A DNA stretch of 64,000 nucleotides from Uloborus plumipes (taxonomy: Eukaryota; Arthropoda; Arachnida; Araneae; Uloboridae). Shown one piece after another: positions 10,114 through 19,790 of this stretch; the first letter of the stretch is position 1; every line of letters begins with the position of its first letter. Made by a program: the position numbers and the translations under genes. The notes beneath the pieces were generated by a model. The model was given only the letters and a program-made list of their open reading frames with translations, had not been told where the DNA came from and ran no database searches. The stretch is taken from contig JAXGGA010004520.1 of assembly GCA_038373865.1 (NCBI GenBank), forward strand, positions 23,418 to 87,417, written 5' to 3'.

Positions 10114-11449
10114 GAACTCGTAAAAAAGCATTTTACTTAATCATCATTGCTGCACATTGAATTCAAAAATCTTGACAGATCCAATACCTTTCTCCTTTAA
10201 ACGTATTTTCACCGCCCATATTTTTTCACCTGTAAGAGATTTTGGTTTAAGAAATATGGAGCGCACCTTGCACGTGCTGGAGAAAAAGCAAGTTTAGTAC
10301 AACTCGCCGACACTTCGTCAGAGCTTAGACTATAAATAAATGAAACGTGTCTGCATTTCTGTTATCCAACTAGTGACCTCTGATCCCTATGTTTGAGCAT
10401 TACATAGTTTTGAAAAGTTACTGGCGCACCAGTACAATAAACCCCGGCTGTGTTCATAAAATCTTAGCAATAGAAAGGCCAACCACCGGGGCCAGTAACA
10501 ATCTGAGTGCCACCCACATTTACCACAGCAGGGTGGGGCGCCCGAGTACTAAATGGCTGACAACTTGAAAACCCATGTTTACGCTTACGTGTCAAGCATA
10601 CCGCAAATCCACAGCTGAGACGCTCTCGGGATGCAGGACCAACGGGTAGATCGCCATTTTGGTGATCGATTTCAGTTAAAAGTTTTTTTTTTTTTTTTTT
10701 CAAATAGGAATCTCGTTCATGAACGAACGGACCTAAAAGATTCTCCCAAAAGAGAAAGGGGGTTATTTTGAACGATGGTATTTATTTTATAGTTCACTCT
10801 CTCTCATGCAAATTTCTTAATTTAAAATGTTTTTTGTGTGGTTTGTTATTACTTTCGTTTTATACATGTTCAATATACATATATATATATATTTTTTTTT
10901 TTTTCACTTGTGACCACACTACATTTGAAGATAAGATGTTTCAATTCACAAATTTGCTGAAGTTCATATCTAGTTTTTATTATTTTTTATGCATTTTTTC
11001 AACAGTGAAAATATTTTATACGATGGTATTGATTGCTTTTTTTTTTTTTTTTTTTCAAAGATCAATTTTTCAAATTTTTTAACTTCACATCATTTTATTT
11101 CAATGAAATGAAATTATTATTTTTTTAGCTTTATCCTATACTGAAATCACACCTGCGACTTACGGAACGGAAAACAAATGCCATGTTGAACCTCCCACCA
11201 ATTTGTCATAAAAAAATTTCTCACAAAATGAGCTACTTGCTTAAAAAACATCTAGAGCTAAAAAATATATAGATATTAAATTTTATTAACATTTTCTAAC
11301 TGTAATGTAATGTCTGTTTCTTTCGTTTTCCCTAAAAAAGATCCAATGAAATATTTTTAATGAACGTGAGTAACGCTTAATTTAGTTGTTAAAACAACGA
11401 ACTATCCTTTGATGAACGGATGTTTAAAAAGAACGATTGCTCATCTCTA
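9495..11449. other. low-complexity AT-rich stretch
   Basis: Holds a short (AGT)n run near 9655-9671, dense A/T homopolymers (about 30 T at 10081-10110, T runs near 10682 and 11038) and one GC-richer block at 10470-10640 that I cannot classify. No supported gene. Confidence 0.5.
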
Positions 11450-11609
11450 GTATCAAAACCAGCTCAAACATTTTCTGAAGACTCAAACCTTCTCTGCGAA
11501 GAACATTTCACGCTCTTCCCACTTCATGTTTCCTTTTTTTTTTCGTTTGAAAAAAATTCGGAGCGCAAAAGGATCATAAAAATAATTTGGATTGAGTTGG
11601 TTTTGATAC
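11450..11609. mobile_element. 160-bp MITE with TA target duplication
   Basis: GTATCAAAACCAGCTCAA at the left pairs with TTGAGTTGGTTTTGATAC at the right (17 of 18), and TA lies directly outside on both sides. This is the Tc1/mariner insertion signature. The internal TTTCACGCTCT and TTCGTTTGAAAAA blocks recur at 45239-45390. Confidence 0.7.
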
Positions 11610-12246
11610 TAAACGCCTCAAATTTACTTTGTCTTAATTGACATGTCACAAACGCTCACGCATTGTCAAGCAACAAAATTGCTCTTGACTTGGAAATAGG
11701 TTCATTAATTTGTTGTATGAATGGAAATAACACTAGAATCTAGTTATATTCCTGAACCATTTGCTAGATAAACGAATAAACTGTTTAGAATTCCATACGA
11801 TGTTTTATTCATTTTTGCTCCAGCATTCATTCACCATGAAAAGAAATGAGCAATAGCGTTACTTCGAAAATGCTACAACGTTTTAAAATTGAAAACAACA
11901 TATTTTTCCTATCTAACTCTAAAAACAATGTTGTGCACTAAAAAACATTTCATTTAATACTGATTTATTGTGCTTCATACTTCTAAAAAAGGATGCAATA
12001 AATAATAAGAAACATCCTATCATAGTTCCTCTTTTCTGCCCGACATAATCCTTAAGCAAAGCACATCTTTACTTCATATAATGGAACATTTCAACAGTTA
12101 TGGGTCATGGTAAAAATGTCATTATTCACCAAAAAAGTAAAAGCTCAACCAAAGATCACGAAAAAATAAGGGGGGGGGGGGTAGAGACAAAGATTAGGTA
12201 TTTTAATGTACCAATCATGTCTTGGCACCCAAAAGGTCTGTCTCTG

Positions 12247-12567
12247 CACTGCAAAAAAATAACTGTGGTTTTTACAGAATAATACTGGCAGCCGAGGTTC
12301 CAATTTAAAACTGTAAAATGCACAGTACGGAACTGTAAAACTAGCAATTTTACAGTTTCTCACTGTAAAGTTAGAAATTTTACAGTTTATTGCCGGATAA
12401 TTTAGACATATTATACTGTAAAAACAACACTATAATACTGGCAGAAAAGGTTCCATTTTAAAAGTGTAAAATGCGCCGTAATAAACTGTAAAATTAGCAA
12501 TTTTACAGTTTATTACTGTAAAATTAGCTGTAATATACTGTAAAAACAACATTCATTTTTTAGTATG
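12247..12567. mobile_element. TTTACAGT-rich element with internal duplication
   Basis: The body is two diverged copies of a unit of about 150 bp. Each opens with AATACTGGCAG and GGTTCCA and runs through many ACTGTAAA / TTTACAGT words in both orientations. The outer ends CACTGCAAAAAA and (reverse complement) CATACTAAAAAA followed by GTTTTTACAG form a rough inverted repeat. No ORF. The many short inverted words would fold into compact hairpins. A related patch with ACTGGCA and TTTTACGGTAAA words lies at 50860-50950. Confidence 0.55.
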
Positions 12568-12794
12568 CGCCAGTTACCGGTTTATGATTCTCTTTTTCTC
12601 GAGGAATGTAAACAGAGCCCAGTGTCCATAATTTAAAGGAAACAAAAGTACTTCAGTGGATTGCGAAAAGTCTTCCGGTAGTAAATCGATATTTTCTCAA
12701 GACACTTTTCGCCTAAAGCCGAGCGGATTTTTCTACACTCACCACAAATCGGGCGAACTACATAGCGAGTGGATCAATCCATCTAGATGTTAAA

Positions 12795-12860
12795 ATGGCG
12801 GCAGCTGTTACAATGGCCGAAGAGATCTCGTTATTCCAGCAGGTATTTTGCGAGCCCGAG
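12795..12860 (+). CDS. candidate first coding exon, 22 codons to a donor-like site
   Basis: An ATG in a good context (AAAATGG) opens MAAAVTMAEEISLFQQVFCE and two more residues. It reaches a splice-donor-like GAG|GTAAAA; an earlier CAG|GTATTT is also possible. Unspliced, the frame ends at TAG after 51 codons. The segment and the 100 bp before it are GC- and CpG-richer than the surroundings, as for a 5' exon near a promoter. I do not recognise the protein and see no second exon. Confidence 0.25.
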
Positions 12861-13941
12861 GTAAAACCATTTCCGCCCCCCAAGTTGGGGCCTCTGGAAA
12901 CAATAGCTGGGGAGGGTCATATTACGCGTGATATGTAGATAAACACATACTTTAGAATGAGTCCCCATCATAGCGACCAATGAATCAAGTCCCATCCATT
13001 GATGCAATGGTATTTTCACGTCTTAATTGAACCATATCATCCTGTCGAAGCCCAGTTTCAATTCTTATTTCAATTTCGAAAAAACCTGCTCAAAAACAAT
13101 CATTTTATTTAACATTTATATGTTTTTAAACAAAGCGGTGAGCCTAATGGTTTTGTGATAATACTATATTAATTTCAGAAATGATAACACGGACAATGAA
13201 AATACTTTCTTTTTTTTTTTTTGAAAGAAAAGAAAATGCAAACCATAGTTAATGATTAGCGTTCGACAACAGTTACAAAACCTTAGTTACCACCAGTATA
13301 CAAACTATTTTTCATAGTTCATCGATTTTAAATAAAGTGTAGATGTGAACATGGTTTGTCTGCGTATCATTTTTCGATAAAACATTCCACTTTTTAAGAT
13401 AATAAAAGTAGGATCAATAAAACTAAAAAAGTAATAATGATGATTCTGAAATTAAAAACTAAAGCAGGAAAAGGCTCACTTTAAAAAAATTAAAAGATAA
13501 ATTTCTGAAATTCGAAATAGTAAAACAATTATTTAATCTAAAACCTGGAAGAACAATTTCTTGTTCCGTTGGGAATGCTGCAAAAATTTGTCGATTTAGA
13601 AACATTACCGCCTATATAGAGATGAAACATAATGCTTTCTAGTAAATCAATGACTTTCTAAACTTAATTGAAAGTCGAAACGAGTCGAGTGCTTGGCGTG
13701 AACTCTAAAATTAGCTTATAATTCTGCTCAAATTATTTTTTAAACATTTTAAAAAATAATTATTTTTATGTTTATTTTTCTACTTTTAATCACACTATAA
13801 ATAAACAAAATGCAGTTAGTCATTGTTCGATTTTCAAGAGAAAAAAAATATTTTCATGATCATTTGTAAGATTGTAACAAAATTCAAAGAAATAAATTAA
13901 AATAAAAGTTTAATTACTGATTATTTTGTTGTCATCTTACA

Positions 13942-13984
<43 letters not shown>

Positions 13985-14244
13985 CTTATTTAAACATACG
14001 AATTTGGAAGGGCACAAAAGACACCATTCCAAAACTCCACTGAATTTAAGTCTCACGCTTTCACTCTCCCTGCCGGTTCTTAAGATCAACATTCCCCGAC
14101 AAGAATATGTAATCTTTATTATCTCCACACTTTCTCCTACCGTTTCTAGGAATTTACTCGTGAACTAAGCAGACCCAATTTTCTCATCACCCTTTATCTG
14201 TAGAGAACACTGGTGGAACGGTTGACGAACTGTGCTTAAAAGCA
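12861..14244. other. AT-rich stretch with a TA microsatellite
   Basis: Mostly featureless. A pure (TA)n run of about 37 bp occupies 13945-13982. Small ORFs that cross it encode Ile-Tyr repeats and are artefacts. Confidence 0.6.
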
Positions 14245-14608
14245 ATATGTATGCAGCAAAAAGCAATCACGAATGTTTTCGTACTGAATAAAATGAAGGT
14301 TTTAATGAGAATTATGAAACGTTATTACATAGTTGTTTTAGTTACAGTTATATTTGAATTATTAAGAAAACATTCACTCCATTAAAACCAAGTCATTTTC
14401 CGTAGAGAGAATGAAGATATATGAATCACACAAGAAATAATCACGAATGATTTTTGTCCTGAATAAAATGAAGGTTTTAATGAGAGCCATGCAACGTTAT
14501 TAAATAGTTGTTTTAGTAAGAGCTATGCTTGAGTTGTTAAGAAAAGACTCACTCCGTTAAAACTAAGACATTTTTCCGTAGAAAGAAAGAATCAGTATAA
14601 TAAAACCG

Positions 14609-15477
14609 TGACGAGATGGTACCTGTCAATCAAATGAGAAATCAAGTTCATTCCTTAAAATAGGTAAAGAAGGTAGAAATTGACGCATATCATATTTATG
14701 AATTTAGCGGCATTTTGGCGATCTGACAAGTTGTATTTACAGAAGAGGGAATAATTCTTTAATCATTTGAGGTCAAAAAAGAGACGCCCATTTAAAAAGA
14801 AACCATTCTAAATTTATCGTCTGCAAAATATATTTTACTTCATTATTAATTTATTTCAATATAAATCGCAGTAAATGGCTTGAGTGAACAAATTTTACTC
14901 TTACTTTATCGTTTGCTGGTTGAAGTTTGTTGATGTTTATTGTTTTATTATCATATGAAGAACAATGTACGAAATTTCGATGACTAAAACCTAAAACTTT
15001 TAGAATCAGCTGAATTTAAAAGAAAAAATTGCTCCAAATATATTTTTGTGATGTAATTATTTATTATTGGAATGTAATTTGCAGCAGTAATTGAATTTAG
15101 TTGGCGAAAAAGTAAAAATGGCAAGCATTACATTCTTTATTGCAACCCTAATTTTGCAAATTTTCAATTCAAATCAATTATTGCATTCGTTGCAGTCCTT
15201 GACCAATGGTACAGGGAGAGGTGAAACAAAGACCCACCCACTTACACAGACTATGAGCTGTCCAATGAGACATCTGCTTTGACCGTGCAAAATTAAAATG
15301 TTGTATATCTTTGGATAATTTCTTAAATTGGATGACGTATTGAAGATGAGCAAAGTGACATCTTTAAGTTCTACAACCAATACCAGAATTGCGAATTCCA
15401 TTCTTCTATTTCCATCTGCGCGTATCACCCCTTCATGAAAATGGACAATTCTAAAAAAGTCAAGTGCCATCTCGTCA
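14609..15477. mobile_element. block inserted in the tandem array, short inverted ends
   Basis: About 870 bp separate units 2 and 3. The edges GACGAGATGGTACCTGTC and (reverse complement of the right edge) GACGAGATGGCACTTGAC agree at 15 of 18 positions, so this looks like a TIR element that landed in the array. A 98-codon minus-strand ORF inside (15174-15470) has no motif I recognise. No clear target duplication is seen. Confidence 0.45.
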
Positions 15478-16273
15478 AAGCCACACTTTATATGTGTAGC
15501 AAAAAATGATCACGAATGATTTTCATACTGAATAAAATGAAGGTTTGAATGATAATCATAAAACGTTATTATATAGTTGTTAGAGTAACAGCTATGCTTG
15601 TGCGACTAAAAAACATTCACTCCATTAAAAAAAAATCATTTTTCGTAGAGATAGAGAATCAATATGCAGGAAAAAAGTAACCACAAATATTTTTTCATAC
15701 TGAATATTGTGAAGATTTTAAAGAGAATCAGGCAACGGTATTCCACAGTTGTTTCAGTAACAGTTATGCTTGAGTGATTAAGAAAACATCTACTCCATTA
15801 AAACAAAATCATTTTTCGTAGAGATAGAGAATCAATTATGCAGGAAAAAAGTAACCACAAATATTTTTTCATACTGAATATTGTGAAGGTTTTAAAGAGA
15901 ATCAGGCAACGGTATTCCACAGTTGTTTCAGTAACAGTTATGCTTGAGTGATTAAGAAAACATCCACTCCATTAAAAAAAATCATTTTTCGTAGAGATAG
16001 AGAATCAATATGCAGGAAAAAAGTAACCACAAATATTTTTTCATACTGAATATTGTGAAGGTTTTAAAGAGAATCAGGCAACGGTATTCTACAGTTGTTT
16101 CAGTAACAGTTATGCTTGAGTGATTAAGAAAACATCCACTCCATTAAAACTAAGTCATTTTTCGTAGAAAAAGAGAGAATGGATACGCATTCACCAAAAA
16201 AAAAAAACCGCGACTAGTTTTCATACTGAATATAATGAAGGATTTAATGCGAGTCATGCAACGTCATAACATA

Positions 16274-16381
16274 CCCAAGTAGCACACTTCGTTTTTTAAA
16301 GGTTGTAAAATGGTTATTAACGTTGTAACAACCGCTTAAAAACGTTTATAAAACGTTTAAAGGTTATTTGTGCTACCTGGG
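16274..16381. mobile_element. 108-bp MITE, copy 1, with TA duplication
   Basis: CCCAAGTAGCACA and TGTGCTACCTGGG form the ends. The interior is almost wholly palindromic around AACGTT words. TA flanks both sides, and the neighbouring array units show the uninterrupted ACATAGTTG site, so the insertion point is exact. A near-identical copy in opposite orientation is at 26119-26226. Confidence 0.85.
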
Positions 16382-16640
16382 TAGTTGTTTTAGTAATGGC
16401 TATGCTTGAGTTGTTAAGAAAGCATTTAGTCCATAAAACAGAGACATTTTTCGTAGAGAGATAGAGGTAGAATCAATATGCATGGAGTAAAAAAATAAAT
16501 ACGAATTGTTTCATACTTCATGATCACAATGAAGATTTTAATACAGCGTCATTACATAGTTGTTTTAGTAACAGCTATGCTTGAGTTGTAAAGAAACCAT
16601 TCAGTCCATTAAAAGTAAGTCCTGTTCCGTAGAGAAAGAG

Positions 16641-17132
16641 AGAGGTAATGGTAATGAATTTTCAATGCGAGACATTTTTCATCAGTCCCTTGGAGTTAAC
16701 CGAGTCGGGGGACTAAACAGAGATGGAGATTCATCGATATGAATTAGGTCCTTAATCTGTAACTGGTGAGGTTGGGTGTCTTACACCCTCGAAAAGTTTA
16801 AATTCTTGTAAAGTAAATTAATTTAAAAATTAATTTACTTTGCTAGATTGCGATGTAAGTCCGCCATACCTTTTTCTCTAACCAAATAAAAAATGACAGC
16901 GCATAACAGATTAAGTTAGCGTTAAATGCTGGCGATTATTTTGCTGTTTGAGCTGTAATAAACCCCACCTCACCAAAAGAGTTACAATTTTCCATTTATA
17001 GTTTTTTTTTCAGTTATTATTATTTCATATTTAAATCAATTATATTCCTTCTGTATGACGTAAATAATTTGTAGTTTCGCCTAAAATAGTTTTATTACAG
17101 AAATTTAAGTATTTTCATAAAATTTTGTAATA
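16641..17132. other. AT-rich stretch between array and MITE
   Basis: No supported feature. A short inverted pair (AAGTAAATTAATTT near 16810 and its mate near 16832) makes a small AT hairpin. Confidence 0.4.
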
Positions 17133-17316
17133 CTGTCGACCCCGCTTAAACGAATACTGTCGGTTCCAAGAAATATTATTTGACTAAGCAGGGTACTCGA
17201 TTAAGCGGGGATCTTTAACATTGTAACTATGGTCTGTTAAATATTTGGTTCCGAGATATTTTATTCGTATAAGCGGGGTATTCGTTTATCCGTTACCCGA
17301 TTAAGCAGGGCCGACA
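17133..17316. mobile_element. 184-bp Tigger-like MITE
   Basis: The left end CTGTCGACCCCGCTTAAACG pairs with the right end (reverse complement CTGTCGGCCCTGCTTAATCG), with TA on both sides. Internal copies of the motif (GATTAAGCGGGG, GTATAAGCGGGG) make subterminal repeats, as in other pogo-like elements. It is non-coding. Confidence 0.8.
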
Positions 17317-17679
17317 GTATTTTTATAAATGACTTTATATATATATACAATACACTTATGGAGCTGCATCAGGTGTATTTGTATGAATAAGTACGCAAAA
17401 ATCATTGGAAGTGTTTCTATTTCAATTTGCTAATTTCTGTGTAGTACGCAAGAAATATAATGTTGTTGCTACATTGCACCCCATCTCACCACTTATTTCG
17501 CAAAATATCCATTCACCAGTTAAGAATTGAATATATCGTCGTCTCAAATCAACAGTAGGAGATCTTACTGTGGTTTCAGGAATTAGATGTCTTACAAATC
17601 CTTTTATAAACCCGAGTACTTGAAAAGGTTTTCTATAAAAAATATTTATTAATATTATAACTTCATATATATCTTAATC

Positions 17680-18444
17680 CCCCAAAGCAGAATACTGCTA
17701 AATTTGGAACGTACGTCGCAGAACAGATATCTGAATTGCAGAACAATTCTGTTCAAATGTGAGGAAAAATTCTGAAAAATTTCTGCAGAAATCTGTAGAA
17801 TTTCTGCAGAAAAGGCAGTTTTCTAACTAAAGATATAATTTTGCAAAAATTCAGAACAATTTCTGCAGATTACTCCAAATTACAAAAAAAAAGAAAATTT
17901 CTGCAAATCATGGTTATTATTCAAAAATCAAAAGTCAATTTTTTTGCGACATTTGCAGGAACGTGAATTTAGTTCAAGCTGGACAAAATTCTGCAAAATT
18001 TGACAAAATTATTTGTTTAGCAAAAAGATATTTGCGGAAAATTATGTTTGACTACACTTGTTTTATGCCCCTTAAGCCTCCGAGACTTTGTCTCATTATT
18101 GGCTATGTGCTGTTATTCTGAGTAAAAACACTGCTTCTGATGCAGTGTCAAAGCATTCAGAGCTCATTGATGTTTGGAGGAGCAGACAAAGTGAAGGGTT
18201 TTACATTTTCTGTCAAGAATGTGCGGCTGAAATTTTAATTTCTGGCTTTTTTTCTGTAGTAAGACTGAATACTGAACAAAAACTCCTTTCATAGTCCTGT
18301 ATGAAACCGTTTTGATTTCAGAATCATGGTTTTTGAAAACGGTCATATTTCTGCATGTACTGTATAGTGCTGAAAGTACTTGCAGAACAATTTTGGTCAA
18401 ATGATTTTGCGTTGCAAAACATCACAAAGTATTCTGCTTTGGGG
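17680..18444. mobile_element. 765-bp hAT-like element with perfect 8-bp duplication
   Basis: The ends are a perfect 17-bp inverted repeat (CCCCAAAGCAGAATACT), and TCTTAATC occurs directly on both sides (17672-17679 and 18445-18452). An 8-bp duplication fits hAT or a few rarer groups, though the CCCC start is unusual for hAT. The left third is packed with TTCTGCAGAA-type palindromes (at least eight variants from 17700 to 17910), possible transposase-binding subterminal repeats. A 68-codon ORF at 18088-18294 has no recognisable motif. Confidence 0.8.
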
Positions 18445-18452
18445 TCTTAATC

Positions 18453-19675
18453 TATAAAGCTGCTAGTAAGTCTCAGGCTGCTAAAACAGATTTGAAAACA
18501 GTCCGATCAAACCAAAGTGATGCCGAGGTGCTTGTAAAAATCAAAAGTCCCCTCACAAGAACACTCTTTTTTTAAAGCTGTCTTGTAATTTTAAAAATCA
18601 GACCTTCATGGGTACATATGATACACTAATTCCAATAAAATTTACATTAAAGTTAATATAATGTGAGATATGCATTAAGATAAGGTGGGTTGCGGAGACA
18701 GAAAAAAAATGCACGCTATTTTGGTTATGACTAACATGTTGGTTGTAAATTGTAAAAAAGTAGTCGACAACTTTGTACCGAGAAATGAGTAAAATGAGAG
18801 AACGTTTAAAAAAGTACAAATGGATACAATTTAAAGTGAGTTTAAAGCTCAGCAAACAGATATTTCGAGGCTGTAAAATGCAAACCCCATCATCGATGCA
18901 TAAAAACAGAAGAATGGTTCACATGGTCACAAACAATCAAGTGAACATGTGATGTCCAGGTACACAGATCCGTAAGACCGAGCCCTGTCCATAAAAATAT
19001 CTAAAATTAAATATATATCCATCAAAGTGCCATTGTTTAGGGAATACAAAAGTTTGAGAATGAGATATGTTTTAAAATTCTCCTTTCATTGTTGGGATGA
19101 AACGGGAGCTCCCATCATTTTAGGAGAAGCTCTTTTTTCGCTCAATTATTAATCTTCACCCTTTTAAAGACTTCAGAGACACCTGTGGACTCAACTGGCG
19201 AAAAAGTACTTTGCCTCGCACAAGTGGAAAAAAGCGAAATTTTCAAATATAGGGCGTGTACGTATCCTTCAGAGTTGGCTTGGAAGCTCACAGCAGAAGA
19301 GCCATACATACTGTCACCATTTATTTATTTCCTCAAAACGGAACGTTCAAATATTTTTGCATCTGAAAGAAGGTTTTTAATATGTTAATTGAGGAGATAT
19401 AGCGCTGATTTTATATAGGAATAGCATTTTTGGCAGGATTTCATAAATTTACTTTTGCAATCGACATTGCTTTAAAAATCGCAATTGGCAACTGCGCCTT
19501 TTCGTTCGTACACACCATCTACAGGCGAAAATACTCTGCCTAGGGGTGCATAGGGCTAGGCAAACGTAAAATATAATTGTGGAAACACCTATAAAAGTAT
19601 GGATTCTACATAATCAATAATTACGCATGATTTCAGCAGCTCCACTCATCGGCTTTCAATGGATACGTTCAATGT
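18453..19675. other. AT-rich stretch without recognised features
   Basis: Small ORFs (18598-18855 minus, 19185-19388 plus) lack motifs and splice context. I see no repeat ends. Confidence 0.5.
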
Positions 19676-19790
19676 TCCGTTCAGTATTTCAGCAAAAGGG
19701 ACAGTTCAGCATATGTGGGGACAACGGGGCAGACTACCTGAAAACGGGACTATCCCATTCAAAACATTACATACGGTCACCTTAGCCATA
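19676..19790 (-). mobile_element. probable hAT-like terminal fragment
   Basis: On the minus strand the order is GGTGACCGTATG, ATGGGATAGTCCCGTTTTC, GTCTGCCCCGTTGTCCCC and GAACTGTCCCTTTTG. The chain of GTCCCG words after a GGTGACC start recalls a widespread family of non-autonomous DNA-transposon ends. Only one end is here and the class assignment rests on memory. Confidence 0.3.

Larger units (their letters stand above)
14245..16640 (+). repeat. interrupted tandem array, about 173-bp unit, eight units
   Basis: The landmark CATACTGAATA (or a variant) followed by ATGAAGG..TTTAA, CAACG, TAGTTGTTT, ACAGTTATGCTTGAGT and TCATTTTTCGTAGAGA recurs near 14280, 14457, 15525, 15696, 15870, 16042, 16223 and 16510. 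The three central units (15657-16175) are nearly identical and spaced 174, 172 and 173 bp; the outer ones are diverged. That pattern fits recent unequal exchange in the middle of the array. A foreign block separates units 2 and 3, and a 108-bp MITE sits in unit 7. There is no coding content. Confidence 0.85.

Noticed and set aside
13926..14168. ORFs encoding Ile-Tyr runs
   Set aside because: Translation of the (TA)n microsatellite.
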